A stretch of DNA of 64,000 nucleotides from KBS-96 sp963722585 (lineage in GTDB: Bacteria > Acidobacteriota > Terriglobia > Bryobacterales > Bryobacteraceae), in the NCBI GenBank assembly GCA_963722585.1, contig CAVRNU010000046.1:1-64000 (forward strand), read 5' to 3'. The notes below the pieces were generated by a model. It did no database searches and was not told where the DNA came from. It saw only the letters and a program-made list of their open reading frames with translations. The position numbers and the translations under genes are program-made. Below, piece by piece: positions 15,531-27,100 of the stretch. The stretch's first letter is position 1; each line of letters begins with the position of its first letter.

Positions 15531-18500
15531 AGTTCTGATCGCCAATCGTGGGGCGATCGCCTGTCGGATCATCCGCACGCTCAGGCGCTTGGGCATAAGA
15601 TCGATCGCAGTTTATTCGGAACCCGACCGCCATTCGCTTCACGTAGAACAGGCCGACGAAGCGATCTGCATTGGACCTGCCGCGGCTTCTGAGAGTTATT
15701 TGTCGATAGCGAACGTGTTATCCGCCGCGTGCGCGTCAAAAGCGGAGGCTATTCATCCCGGCTACGGATTCCTCAGCGAAAATCCGGTGTTTGCCACGGG
15801 ATGCGAGCAGGCCGGCATTGCTTTCATTGGACCGACGGCGGAACAGATGAATGCGTTCGGTTTGAAACATGCGGCCCGCCAGATGGCAGCGAGCTTAGGA
15901 GTTCCTCTGCTGCCCGGGACAAGCCTTTTGAAAACGGCGGACGAGGCGCTTGCGTCAGCGGTGAAAATTGGATTTCCGGTCATGGCAAAAAGCACCGCTG
16001 GCGGCGGTGGTATCGGCATTCGTCTGTGCCGCGATACTGGGGAACTCGAGGCCGCTTTTGAAGCGGTCGGGCGGCTGAGTGCCAGCAACTTCGGAGATAG
16101 CGGTGTCTTTATCGAGCGCTACGTCGAGCAAGCCCGCCATATCGAGGTGCAGATTTTTGGCGATGGCTGCGGATCGGTAGTGGCCCTGGGCGAACGCGAC
16201 TGCTCAGCGCAGCGCCGAAATCAAAAAGTGATCGAGGAGACTCCCGCGCCTGGACTTCGCGAGCCGGTTCGACTCGAGTTGTTTCGCTGTGCCGTGAAGC
16301 TGGGCGAGGCTGTGAAATATCGATCGGCAGGAACAGTCGAGTTTATTTACGACAACAGGACTGAGGAGTTCTTCTTTCTCGAAGTGAATACGCGTCTTCA
16401 GGTCGAGCACGGCATTACGGAAGAAGTTAATGGGATTGACTTAGTCGAGTGGATGATCCGGTTGGCAGCGGGCGAGTTGCCGGCGTTATCGACATTATCC
16501 GCGAAAGCTAATGGCCACTCGATTGAAGCTCGAATTTACGCCGAAGATGCTGGCCGCAATTTCCAGCCTAGCTCCGGACGTTTGATTCAAGCCGTGTTTC
16601 CTACAAATGCGCGAGTTGAAACATGGGTCGAGGCGGGCTCGGAGGTAACGCCGTTTTACGACCCAATGATTGCGAAACTCATTGTTCACGGCCCGGATCG
16701 GGACGGCGCGGTTCAAGGCTTGAAACTGGCTTTGGAAGAGACCGCAATTGCAGGTATCGAGACAAACCTCGACTACCTGAAACAGATATGCGCGTCGCCG
16801 GAATTCGAGTCAGGCGCAATTACCACTTCATACCTGTCGCGTTTTCGATACCGCCGCGCGGCAGTGGAAGTTATTGAATCCGGGACGCAAACTACGTTGC
16901 AAGATTTTCCAGGACGGACTGGATACTGGAATGTCGGTGTGCCGCCTTCGGGTCCCATGGATGCCCTCGCGTTTCAGCTTGCGAATCGCCTTGTCGGCAA
17001 TGAAGAGTCGTGCGCTGCGCTCGAAATCACAATGCTTGGGCCGGCGCTGCGATTTGGCTGCGATGCCATTGTTGCCATAACCGGCGCCGAGATGGGAGCG
17101 GCTCTGGACGGCGTGCCGGTCGAACGCTGGCGGGCATTTACCGTTCCTGCGGGCGCCACCTTGCAATTCAAATCGGCGAAATCGGCGGGACTGCGTGCGT
17201 ACCTGGCAGTCCGAGGGGGCTTTAACGCGCCCAAATATCTAGGGAGCCGCAGTACGTTTCTGTTGGGCCGGTTCGGCGGTCATGCGGGCCGCATGCTCCG
17301 GCCGGGCGACGTCATGTATATCGGCTCCGAGGCGCGAGGGCAACCTAACCTAGACGGCCTAGGTGAGCCGCTGATTCCTATTTATGCTCACCGATGGGAC
17401 ATTGGCGTTTTATACGGGCCGCATGGCGCTCCCGACTTCTTCACGCCGGAAGACATCGAGATGTTTTTTTCAACGGACTGGAAAGTTCATCATCAATCCG
17501 ACCGCACCGGTGTTCGGTTGATCGGTCCGAAACCGAAATGGGCACGGCTCGACGGCGGCGAGGCAGGCTTGCACCCTTCAAACATTCACGATAATGCCTA
17601 CGCTGTGGGAGCCATCGATTTTACAGGCGACATGCCCATTCTGTTGGGTCCGGATGGCCCCAGTCTCGGCGGCTTTGTTTGTCCGGCGGTCATTGCGAAT
17701 GCGGAGCTATGGAAGATGGGCCAATTGCGTCCGGGCGACAGTGTACGGTTCCAGCCGCTTACTTATGAGCAGGCGATCGCGATGGACAGGCAGATGGAAG
17801 AGTCGATCGCTACTCTTTCTGCTCCGCTTCCGGGACTGCCTCCGGCCGGTTCGGCTCTCGAGCCTGCAATTCTCAAAACGAAGCCGGCGATGGGAGCCAG
17901 CCCGCAAGTATGTTATCGCGCGGATGGCGACCGGTACTTACTCATCGAATTTGGTCCGAATATCTTAGATCTGGAACTGCGGCTTCGAGTTCACTTACTC
18001 GAGCAGTACCTTCGAGAGACCGATCTGCGCGGCGTCATGGACATTACGCCTGGTATCCGATCGCTGCACATTCACTATGACACGCGGCTTCTCAGCCGGG
18101 CAGCGCTGCTCGATGCTCTCGAGGCCGCCCAACGCGGCATACCGCCCGACCTGAACGTCACCATACCGGCGGGCATTGTACGGATGCCGTTATCTTGGGA
18201 TGATCCGCAAACCAGGTTGGCGGCCGAGAAGTATATGCAATCCGTTCGTCCGGATGCGCCCTGGTGCCCGAGTAATATCGAATTTATTCGCCGCATCAAT
18301 GGTTTCGATTCGGTCGACGATGTGCGGCGGATTGTGTTCGACTGCAAGTTACCAGGTGCTTGGGCTGGGTGATGTGTATCTTGGGGCGCCGGTTGCGGCG
18401 CCAATTGATCCACGTCATCGCCTAGTTACGACAAAATATAACCCCGCGAGAACGTGGACTCCGGAAAATGCTGTTGGCATCGGTGGCGCTTACCTGTGTA

Positions 18501-19135
18501 TTTATGGTATGGCGGGGCCAGGCGGATACCAGTTTCTCGGCCGGACGGTTCAGGTGTGGAATACGTTCAAATCGACGAAGAATTTCGAACCGGGTGTGCC
18601 GTGGCTTCTGCGTTTCTTCGACTGCATCCGTTTCTATCCCGTTTCAGCATCGGAGCTTCTCGAAATGCGCGATGCTTTTCCGCACGGAAAATTTGAAATC
18701 GAGATCGAGCCGTCTGAGTTTAGCTTTCCCGAGTACAAAAGTTTCCTTCAATCAATCGAAAACGAATCAAAGGAATTCAAGACGGTTCAGCAGGAGGCGT
18801 TTGCGGAGGAGCGGGCGAGGTGGGCGGCTTCTGGCAAGACGATTGATGCGGGGATAAGCGACGAACCGATAGCCACAATCGACACAGCCGAACTTCCCGA
18901 GGGTATTGAAGCTGTCTCCTCACCATTAACCGCGAGCGTGTGGAACATCGCCGTACAGCCCGGACAGCGCGTTGAACTGGGGCAGCGCCTGGTCGTACTC
19001 GAGGCTATGAAGATGGAGGTCGTAGTTACCGCTCACGTGGCCGGCTTCGTCCACCAATTGCGCGTCAATCCAGGTGTTATGGTAACGCCTGGGCAACACT
19101 TGGTCACCTTGCGAACCGACGGGAGCAACGGCTAA
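15520..19135 (+). CDS. Guanidine/urea carboxylase, biotin-dependent, frameshifted
   Basis: The gene reads as one 1,204-residue enzyme if one extra base near 18343 (within GACTGCAAG) is ignored; as given, it stops at 18372 and continues in another frame to 19135. Domains in order: biotin carboxylase with ATP-grasp (about 1-445), KipA/KipI-like carboxyltransferase (about 450-1000) and a biotin carrier with 'VLEAMKMEV' (lysine codon 19010-19012). 'AVGAIDFTGDMPILLGPDGPSLGG' has Asp700 where, as I recall, true urea carboxylases have Asn; that and the two DUF1989 neighbours favour guanidine as substrate. The frameshift separates the biotin domain from the rest, so the gene is inactive unless the base is an error. 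Confidence 0.88.
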
Positions 19136-20947
19136 GTGGACGGACTGTCGCTCGATTTCGGTAATTTAGGTGCGCTCTATGCATCGAAGCAGATCATGCC
19201 GGCGGAAGTGGTGCGGCTGGTTCACGAGCGGATCGCTGCGATTGGCGTCCGCCCCATCTGGATCACTCTACCGCCTCTCGAATGGACCCTCGAACGGGCG
19301 GAAGCGATTGCAAGTCGCAATCCCACCAGCATGCCGCTCTTCGGCTTACCGTTTGCCGTAAAGGACAATATCGACGTGGCGGGTCTGCCAACCACGGCCG
19401 GATGTCCCGCTTACGCTTACACTCCGAATGAGTCGGCGACCGTCGTCGAGCGGCTCGAAAGCGCAGGAGCCATTCTCATCGGTAAGACCAACATGGATCA
19501 ATTTGCCACAGGACTCGTTGGCACGCGTTCACCTTATGGCGCTTGCTCCTCCGTCTTCAATGAACATTACATTTCCGGCGGATCGAGTTCCGGTTCGGCG
19601 GTTGCTGTTGCTCTTGGTCTTGTGAGCTTCGCCTTAGGCACTGACACGGCGGGATCGGGCCGCGTTCCCGCTGCGTTCAATAATCTGATGGGCCTCAAGC
19701 CCAGCCGCGGACTGATCAGCACATCCGGTGTTGTGCCCGCTTGCCGCTCTCTCGATTGCGTTTCCATTTTCGCGCTCACTGCCGCAGATGCTGCCGAGGT
19801 CCTCGATGCCACGCAGGCTTTCGATCCAACCGATCCCTACTCGCGTGAGGTTCGCGAAGACGACTGCGCCGCGCCCTGGGCCGCAGGCGGACTGCGAGCC
19901 GGTGTTCCAGCCGCGGACCAGCTTCAATTTTTTGGAGATAACGAGGCGAAAGCGCTATTTGAGAAGGTAGTGGACGCAGCCCGAGAACTCGGGATTGAGG
20001 TCATCGAAATAGATTTCGCACCTTTCCGCGCCGTCGCCGACCTCCTCTACGCTGGCCCATGGGTTGCCGAGCGGCTTGCCGCAATACGGCCGTTCATTGA
20101 GACGCACGAGTCTGAAATGCATCCGGTAGTCGTCGGCATTATCAAGAGTGCCGCCAGGTACTCTGCCGTGGATGCTTTCGAAGCTGAATACAAACTGGAG
20201 ATGCTTCGGAAGCAAACCGATGAAACCTGGCAACAAGTTGATGCTCTTCTGCTGCCGACAACGGGAACTATTTATTCGATCGAGGAGGTGCTTGCCGATC
20301 CCGTAAAGCTTAATACGAACCTTGGTTACTACACTAACTTTGTTAACTTACTCGATCTAGCGGCTGTTGCGCTTCCGGCAGGCTTCCGGCCGAACGGATT
20401 ACCGTTTGGCGTATCGCTCATTGCGCCGGCCTTTAGCGACCGTGGATTACTGATCTGGGCGGCCCGCCTACATCGCAGCTTAGGATCCAAACTGGGTGGT
20501 ACGAAGTGGGGCCTAAGCGTTACGCCGGCGATGTGCCTGGACGGCGCGGGGCCCGGCTGCACACTGCTGGCAGTTGTAGGAGCGCATCTCTCAGACCAGC
20601 CGTTGAACATGCAGCTTATCGAGCGGGGCGGCCGGCTTGTCCGCACGGCAAAGTCCGATAGCGCTTACCGGCTTTACGAACTTTTTGAAACTGTTCCGCC
20701 AAAGCCAGGCTTGTTCTACGAGCCCGGCTTTGTTGGGCCTGGTATCGAGGTTGAAGTATGGGGTGTGCCGACGCGTGAATTCGGCAGCTTTGTGGCGCAA
20801 GTTCCTCCTCCTCTTGGCATTGGGACCGTCAGGCTTAGCGACGGTACAGCGGTGAAAGGATTTGTGTGTGAGCCGTTCGCTCTCGGCGCGGCGCGGGAGA
20901 TCACTCACTACGGGGGTTGGCGTAACTACTTGGCTGCCAAAGCGTGA
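19136..20947 (+). CDS. atzF: Allophanate hydrolase
   Basis: A 603-residue amidase-signature enzyme starting at GTG directly after the carboxylase stop. The Ser-Ser-Lys triad is visible: Lys76 in 'FAVKDNID', serines around 150 in 'SGGSSSGSAVAVA' and Ser174 in 'GTDTAGSGRVPAAF'. The C-terminal 120 residues form the small domain typical of full-length AtzF, with 'VGAHLSDQPLNMQLIERGG' and 'TPHY..NYL'-like ending 'REITHYGGWRNYL'. It splits allophanate into ammonia and carbon dioxide and completes guanidine (or urea) degradation. Only 8 bp separate its stop from the end of the convergent peroxidase gene. Confidence 0.93.
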   Translation: MDGLSLDFGNLGALYASKQIMPAEVVRLVHERIAAIGVRPIWITLPPLEWTLERAEAIASRNPTSMPLFGLPFAVKDNIDVAGLPTTAGCPAYAYTPNESATVVERLESAGAILIGKTNMDQFATGLVGTRSPYGACSSVFNEHYISGGSSSGSAVAVALGLVSFALGTDTAGSGRVPAAFNNLMGLKPSRGLISTSGVVPACRSLDCVSIFALTAADAAEVLDATQAFDPTDPYSREVREDDCAAPWAAGGLRAGVPAADQLQFFGDNEAKALFEKVVDAARELGIEVIEIDFAPFRAVADLLYAGPWVAERLAAIRPFIETHESEMHPVVVGIIKSAARYSAVDAFEAEYKLEMLRKQTDETWQQVDALLLPTTGTIYSIEEVLADPVKLNTNLGYYTNFVNLLDLAAVALPAGFRPNGLPFGVSLIAPAFSDRGLLIWAARLHRSLGSKLGGTKWGLSVTPAMCLDGAGPGCTLLAVVGAHLSDQPLNMQLIERGGRLVRTAKSDSAYRLYELFETVPPKPGLFYEPGFVGPGIEVEVWGVPTREFGSFVAQVPPPLGIGTVRLSDGTAVKGFVCEPFALGAAREITHYGGWRNYLAAKA

Positions 20948-20955
20948 AATGGCGA

Positions 20956-21592
20956 TCAGCCGTGCCGGTCTTTCTTGGCGTCTTCGTGCCTCTTCTTCTT
21001 GCCTGGTTTCGACGCTACATTAGCGCCTTTCCTCACTCCGTTGTCCGGTTTAGCGGCGAGCGCTTCCTCGATTGCGGCCATTATATCCGGCGAATCGGGT
21101 GAAGTATCCGGATCGAAACGGGCTTTTACTTTGCCTTTCCTATCGATCAGGAATTTCGTAAAATTCCAGGAAACATCGCCGCCCATTTTCGGATTAAGTT
21201 TCTCGTCGGTCAAGTAAGTATAAAGCGGGATTTCGTCTTTTCCAACAATTGAAACCGTAGTAAACACAGGCAGTTTGAGATGGTACGTCTCCACATAGAT
21301 ATGTTTTAACCGATCGGGCGCCGCGGGCTCTTCCGCCCCGAAATCGTTGCTCGGTATGGCCAGAACTTCAAAGCCTTGTCGATTGGTATTTTTCGTAAAG
21401 TGATTCGAGCTTGGGGATCTGATCGCTATAGTTTGAGTTACTCGCCACATTCACCAAAAGCAGAACTTTTCCTTCATAACTCTTCAAGGAAATCGCTTTA
21501 CCATCGAGAGAAACCAAAGAAAAATCATAAACGGATGGCGCCGCGGTTGAAATCGTCGCGAAAAGCACGGTAAAGAATACGATTCTAAACAT
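20956..21592 (-). CDS. Glutathione peroxidase-like protein, frameshifted
   Basis: Two adjoining frames make a 211-residue secreted thiol-peroxidase-fold protein: signal peptide 'MFRIVFFTVLFATISTAA', 'YDFSLVSLDGKAISLKSYEGKVLLLVNVAS', then after one extra base near 21385 'QGFEVLAIPSNDFGAEEP', 'KYTYL'-like 'IPLYTYL' and 'GGDVSWNFTKFLIDRKGKV'. The 'WNFTKFLID' block with Trp and Asn is the family mark. The usual catalytic Cys/Sec after 'VNVAS' is replaced: the sequence has 'VASNSNYSDQIPKLESLY', so peroxidase activity by the standard mechanism looks unlikely. The C-terminal tail is unusually lysine-rich. The start overlaps the stop of the upstream receptor gene (TGATG). Confidence 0.8.
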
Positions 21593-24500
21593 CAGAAGGA
21601 ATAGCGCAAGGCCAGTTGAAGCACGCGCGGGTCCGCAGTCGCATTGAATTCACCAAAGGTCGTAGTTTGCAATAGCGAGAGATTAGAGATACCCGTGGCC
21701 GGATTCAGAATGTTTTGATACGTAAAGTTTACAAAGTTGAACGCGTTGAATGCCTCGGCGCGGAAAGAAAGGGTCTGGTTTTCCCAGGGCAAGCGGAAGT
21801 CCTTCGCTACGGACAGATCGACATTTTTATTCCAAGGCATCCGAACGATCGCTCGCATGCCGGAGCCGCCTGGAAACGCATTCTGGTAGTCGTTGACGGC
21901 ATTTACGGTTTGAAATAGATTCGGAATCCCATTATCATCCGTATAAACACCTGTTTTAGGCGACGGCCCATTTGGTATGGCGACTGCGTTTATCCAGTAA
22001 TTCGTCACCCATGCGTCGGTTCCGGTAATGATCTGGGGCAAGCCGGATTGAATCCGGATCAAGGACGCAACGCGCCAACCGCCGATCACCGCGTCTGCCC
22101 AGCGCGGAGCTGAGCTGAAGAAACGTTTCCCTTTTCCCACCGGCAGCTCATACAGGACGTTCGCGTTGATAAGATGGCGAATATCGAAATCGGAAGAATT
22201 GCGATCCTGGCCGGGCATAAAGGCATTCTGAAGGACTCCGCCGAACTGCCCTGCTCCGTCCGCGGCTGTCGAGGCATTGTCAATCGAGTGCGACCAGGTG
22301 TAGTTGAAGTCGAAGGACACGCCGTTGCTTAGCGCCCTGCGAAACGTGACCGCGAGGGCGTGATACGCCGCGTTCCCCGAATTGGTCCATGTTGGGTCGG
22401 CGCTGCCCTGAGGCGCAAAGAAGGTATAGCATCCGGTAATGGTAAAGCAGCTACCAGTTGAAGCGAAACGGCGATCAAGATAATGTAAGTTATCGAGGTC
22501 GCTTCCTCCAAAGACATTGTAAATTGCGTAGTAGTAGTTCGCCGACGCACTGCCGGGAATCCAATAATTGGCATAGCTCGGAAACATATCCTCTACAAAA
22601 GGACTTTTCGGAACCAGCGAGGGGTTCGCCTGTACTTGCGCGGGAGTTAGCCCGTTATTAAAAAGTTGCCGCATCTGGTCGTCGTTCTGCACCCATGTCA
22701 TTCCGCTCTTTTGATCTTTAAAGTAGATTAACGGAGTAAACATGTCTTGCTGCAACAGAAGTTTATGCGAAAGCCGTCCAATGTAGCTCAGGTCGAGCGC
22801 AAAATGGCCGGCGAATTCACGGGAAACGGTAAAATTGAACAAGTGCGAGTACGGATCAACCAGATCGGGCGAAATACCGTACAACGTACCGGCGATTGCT
22901 GAGATAAGAGGCGGAGTAAACGGGAACCCCCCGCCGGCGCTGCAGGGAGTGCAGGATAAGAGCCGGTATATCGGGGGGATGTCGTGAAGTTATAGGAGTC
23001 CGCAAAGCCAAGGCTGGTCGCTAGACCGGCCGAGCCCAATGCAGAATAGTTGGTCACCAGGTCGTTCCCGTACTGGTCATACACTAGCGCGTACCCGCCC
23101 CTGATCACGGTCTTGCTGTCGGGCGACCAGGCAAAGGAAAATCGAGGCGCGAAGTTATTCGTGTCCGGCTTGAACCAGCTTGGCTTTCCGTTCACCGGAC
23201 CGGCGAGGGAATAAGTCAGCATATCATTATTGGGCAACTGGTTTCCCGGAATGCCGTTCTCCGACGCATAGACACGATTGGCGAAGTATTGGTTAATGCC
23301 TGGAGTCGAATTAACCTGCAAACCGTTCGCCTCATATGGCGGAGTGTCGTATTGGTATCGCAGCCCGAATGTCAACGTAAGGGACTTGCTTACCTTCCAC
23401 GAATCCTGAACGTATGGCTCATAGGTTCTGGTGATGAACGTATTGTTGAATGCTTGACCGATGGGTAGCGTTTGTCCGTTCTTGCCGTAGTAATAGGTAA
23501 CGCCAACGCCATTGACTAAGCCCAGCACATTTCCCATCGCATTCGTGACTGCGGAAGTGTTCGCCAAGTTCGCCGCGATGGTTCCCAGATAGGCCGCTAC
23601 GTCGTTTTGAATGTCGTTTCCGAGTCCAACCAACAACCCTTGCGAATAGTTATATACCGGCCAGGAGTTTGCATAGGAGATCGGGTTATTGTTGATCAAG
23701 CGTACGTTGATTCCGGTCGTTATGGTATGGGTGCCCTTCGTCCATGTCAGGTCATCGGCGAAGTTCCACGTGGGATTGATGCGGGATGTTGGCCTGTCCG
23801 CTGAATTGTAATTGTAGAAGCTGCTCAGGCTGTCGCCCGGGGTGAAGCCGGTCCCGGTTGTGCCGGTGGTGGACAGGCCGACACGTGTAAGTCCGGCGGT
23901 CGCGGTGTTGACGATCGTAGGAGTCAGGATACCGGTATAGCGAACGCTGAAACCGCGATTGTCGGCGAGAAGGTTTGATGCAGCTTGCTGTCCGGGCATC
24001 TGAGCGGGAACATTGGTCTGATTATCGTTTGAGAGAGTTCCTCGGAATGAAATCGTGTGTTTGGCCTGGGGATCAATGATCCAATCGAATTTACCCACGT
24101 AGACGCGGCTGTCCAATTTATCGGGGGCGTTGAACAGCAGACCAGTAAAATTCAAACCACCGTCGGCGCCATAAGAAGGGTCGTTGCCCACGGGATACTG
24201 GTTCAGATAATTTAGCATTTTGGGGTCCACGCCGACATGAAGAGGATCTATGGCCGCGACGTCGGATGGAGAAAGAGTCTGGACGCTGCCGTCGGCCAGT
24301 TGGACCTTCACGATCCCTTGCTTCAATGTTTCAGACGGTACGGCCTGAGTCACGGCCGTTTCGCTCGAATCGATGCGCCGTTCGTAGTTGAGGAAGAAAA
24401 ATAATCGATCTTTCTTTACGGGGCCGCCCAAAGACGCACCAAATTGGTTGCGCACTAATTGCGCGCGAGGAACGCCGTTCAAATTATTAAAGAAAGAGTT

Positions 24501-25304
24501 GGCCGTGAAGTCCGTGTTGCGGTTGAACTCATACGCCGAACCGTGAAAAGAGTTGGTTCCGCTCCGGGTAATGAGGGACACCTGGCCGCCGGAGGAGCGG
24601 CCCTGAATCGCTTCGGGTCCAGCCACGGTCACTCGGAATTCCATTACGGAATCGAGTGGGATGGGGAGCGCGGAGTTGAAGCCCTGGTTTGGCGCGGTGC
24701 CATTGAGTCCTGATAAAGCGTTTTGGTTATCGTTTGCATCCACGCCATCGAGCGTGACGTTGTTCTGATCGCGCCTCGCTCCCATCACCTCGCCAGTAGG
24801 CGTAACGCCGGGCTGTAAGCTGAGCAACTCGACGATATTTCGAGTTTGCAAGGGCAGACTTTGGATCTGTCTCTCCTGGAACGGCACGCCCACGCTTGCG
24901 TTTACAGTATTGATTTGAGGAGTCTCTTCGGTAACGCTCACACTCGACGTATTGCTAGCAACTTGGAGCGTCACGTCAACCGTTGCGGGAGTGTCGACCA
25001 GAAGATGAATGTCTTCCACTCGACTTGCGGCAAAGCCGGGAGTCTCCGCCGTTAGCGTATAGAGGCCTGGCTGAATTTGGGGGAACTGGTATTCTCCGTT
25101 CTCCTGTGTAATGACGCTTCGCGTAAGGCCGTTCTCTTTGCCGATGAGGGTAACCTTGGCGTTTACGATAGCGCCCTTCTGCGCATCGCTGATAGTTCCT
25201 CTTAGCGACGATGTGCCTTGCGCGTTTGCCAGCAGAGCCGATGCCAGCAGCAAGAACAAGGCGCTGGTGATCCGAATCCCGAATTTTATGGACATCTGAA
25301 ACAC
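21592..25304 (-). CDS. Oar-like TonB-dependent outer-membrane receptor, frameshifted
   Basis: A receptor of about 1,237 residues if one missing base in the C6 run at 22927-22932 is restored. Order: signal peptide 'ITSALFLLLASALLANAQ', carboxypeptidase-regulatory (CarboxypepD_reg/Cna-B-like) domain 'GTSSLRGTISDAQKGAIVNAKVTLIG', plug domain with 'LPLQTRNIVELLSLQPGV', 'NNVTLDGVDANDNQNALSG' and 'QVSLITRSGTNSFHGSAYEFNRNTDFTAN', then a beta barrel ending in 'FRAEAFNAFNFVNFT...LQLALRYSF'. Such receptors are abundant in Acidobacteria and take up oligomeric substrates with TonB energy. Start may be GTG 25304 or ATG 25295; GGAG precedes both. Cargo unknown. Confidence 0.85.
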
Positions 25305-25638
25305 AGGTCTCCTTGTGATACTTGGCGTCGTCGCACACTGATGATTGTGGCTGCGCTGCGACCGGACGCGGCCCTAAGGCTGACGAGACCTTATGAGGAC
25401 TCGGACAAGGAGTGGCGGCTGCAAATACAAAAATCGAGCGTTGCGTTTACCGCACGATAGAAGGGGGGATACGACAACCTCGATTTGGGTTATTATCGGC
25501 TTCTTACGAACGCGAGTCAAGCTTGTTTTCTTAATAAAGCTTATAAGTGAGGGGAGGCGGCGAAGGCGGCTGCTTACGGCATTCCAAAAAAGGCGGCCCA
25601 ACGAATTGGGCCGCGCTAGTGTTCCAACTGAGCAAAAG
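25305..25638. other. Gap upstream of the receptor gene
   Basis: The gap runs between the start of the receptor gene (minus strand) and the end of the DUF1501 gene. It holds the terminator described at 25586-25614 and presumably the receptor promoter. The ORFs seen on either strand lack domain-like sequence. Nothing else recognised. Confidence 0.5.
25586..25614 (-). terminator. Rho-independent terminator of the ABC/PSCyt/DUF1501 operon
   Basis: On the minus strand GCGGCCCAA-TTCG-TTGGGCCGC forms a perfect 9-bp stem with a UUCG-type tetraloop, followed one base later by TTTTTT (25586-25591). It lies 25 bp beyond the DUF1501 stop codon and would end the leftward transcript from 33.1 kb. Confidence 0.9.
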
Positions 25639-27087
25639 TCAAGCGATGATATCGTGAATTATGTTACCGGCCACATCGGTGAGTCTGAAATCGCGCCCAC
25701 TGTACCGATAAGTCAACTTTGTGTGATCGATCCCTAACAAGTACAAGATAGTGGCGTGGACGTCGTGAACATGAACCGGTTTATCAACGGCCTTCCAACC
25801 GAAGTCGTCTGTCGAGCCGTAAACCATGCCTGGTTTAACACCGCCTCCCGCCAGCCACATTGTGAATCCGTGGGGATTGTGATCGCGCCCGTTATGGGTT
25901 TGGCCGCCCATGAACCCGCTTCCCAACTCGACAACGGGCGTGCGGCCAAACTCCGAACCACAAACAATCAGCGTTTCGTCCAGCAATCCTCGGGACTTTA
26001 GATCCGTGATCAAGGCGGCGAAGGGCTGGTCTGAATCGTGCGCGGTCTTACGATGAAGCTGAATATCGAAATGATGGTCCCATGGATCGCCCTTGGCATA
26101 GTACACCTGTACCATCCTCACGCCTCGCTCAACCAGGCGAGCGGCAGTCAAGCAGCCTCGAGCCGTGCTGCCTTCGCCGTATAGCTTCTGCACAGCGGCG
26201 CTTTCTTTTGTAACATCGAAAACGTCGGGCGCCTCGGTCTGCATGCGATACGCGGTTTCCATCGAGCTTAGGGTGGCCTCGAGCTGAGGATCGTGAGCAC
26301 TCGTCTGCTGAATGTTAAGCTGGTCGAGCTTCGCTAACAGGTCCAGTTCCTTCTTTTGCTGAGTCAAATCGAACTTGGGATTCTTGATGTTCGGAATCAG
26401 CTTTTCGGGATCGAATTCCTTGTCGCGAGTATTGTCTGAAATGTAAGTCCCCTGATACATGGGAGGGAGGAAAGCAGAATTCCACAGTGGCGGACCAACT
26501 GTTGTTGGTACTTCGGGGCAGAGCACCACGAAACCTGGTAAATTGCGATTCCCCTGTCCTAAACCATATGTGATCCAAGAACCCATGGATGCCCGGCCCG
26601 GCTGGTTCGCGCCCGTGTTCATCATGATCAGCGCCGGCTCGTGGTTGGGAATTTCGGTATGGACGGAGCGGATGACACAAATGTCGTCGATCACACTCCC
26701 GATGTGCGGGAAAATCTCGCTGACCTCGATACCGCTCTTCCCATATTTTTCGAAGGTGAACGGCGATTTCATCAGTCCGCCGGTTTTACGCTCGTGAGAC
26801 GGAATTTCGCCTGGCAGCGGCTTTCCATCGTACTTGGCCAGCATCGGCTTCGGATCGAAGCTATCTACCTGAGAGAGGCCGCCATTCATGAACAGAAAAA
26901 TGACGCGTTTCGCCTTAGGCTTAAAATGCGGATCGTTGATAAACCACGGATTGTCCGGCGCACTCACGCCCGCCCTCGCGATGGATTCACTCACCAGGCT
27001 GGCAAAGCTGAGCATTCCGAAACCGCCACCCATCCGGCACAATGCCTCGCGCCGTGTGAGCGGCTGAGGGGCTGGCTTATGTCGCAT
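25639..27087 (-). CDS. DUF1501 protein with twin-arginine-like signal
   Basis: A 482-residue DUF1501 protein. The N-terminus 'LTRREALCRMGGGFGMLSFASL' resembles a Tat export signal. Family marks are 'KAKRVIFLFMNGGLSQVDSFDPKPMLAKYDG', 'IRSVHTEIPNHEPALIMMNTG', 'GRASMGSWITYGLG', 'YYAKGDPWDHH' and 'GSEFGRTPVVE...GRDHNPHGFTMWLAGGGVKPG', an alkaline-phosphatase/sulfatase-like fold. It nearly always follows a PSCyt/DUF1553 gene, as here (13-bp gap), so the two probably work together outside the cytoplasm, but the reaction is unknown. A strong ribosome site (AGAAGGAG) precedes the ATG. A terminator follows. Confidence 0.9.
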   Translation of the reverse strand: MRHKPAPQPLTRREALCRMGGGFGMLSFASLVSESIARAGVSAPDNPWFINDPHFKPKAKRVIFLFMNGGLSQVDSFDPKPMLAKYDGKPLPGEIPSHERKTGGLMKSPFTFEKYGKSGIEVSEIFPHIGSVIDDICVIRSVHTEIPNHEPALIMMNTGANQPGRASMGSWITYGLGQGNRNLPGFVVLCPEVPTTVGPPLWNSAFLPPMYQGTYISDNTRDKEFDPEKLIPNIKNPKFDLTQQKKELDLLAKLDQLNIQQTSAHDPQLEATLSSMETAYRMQTEAPDVFDVTKESAAVQKLYGEGSTARGCLTAARLVERGVRMVQVYYAKGDPWDHHFDIQLHRKTAHDSDQPFAALITDLKSRGLLDETLIVCGSEFGRTPVVELGSGFMGGQTHNGRDHNPHGFTMWLAGGGVKPGMVYGSTDDFGWKAVDKPVHVHDVHATILYLLGIDHTKLTYRYSGRDFRLTDVAGNIIHDIIA

Positions 27088-27100
27088 TTCTGTTCTCCTT

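Noticed and set aside
18176..19135. Separate gene starting at ATG 18176
   Set aside because: Its first 55 residues are out of frame with the carboxylase and not family-like; from 18344 on it is simply the carboxylase C-terminus after a frameshift.
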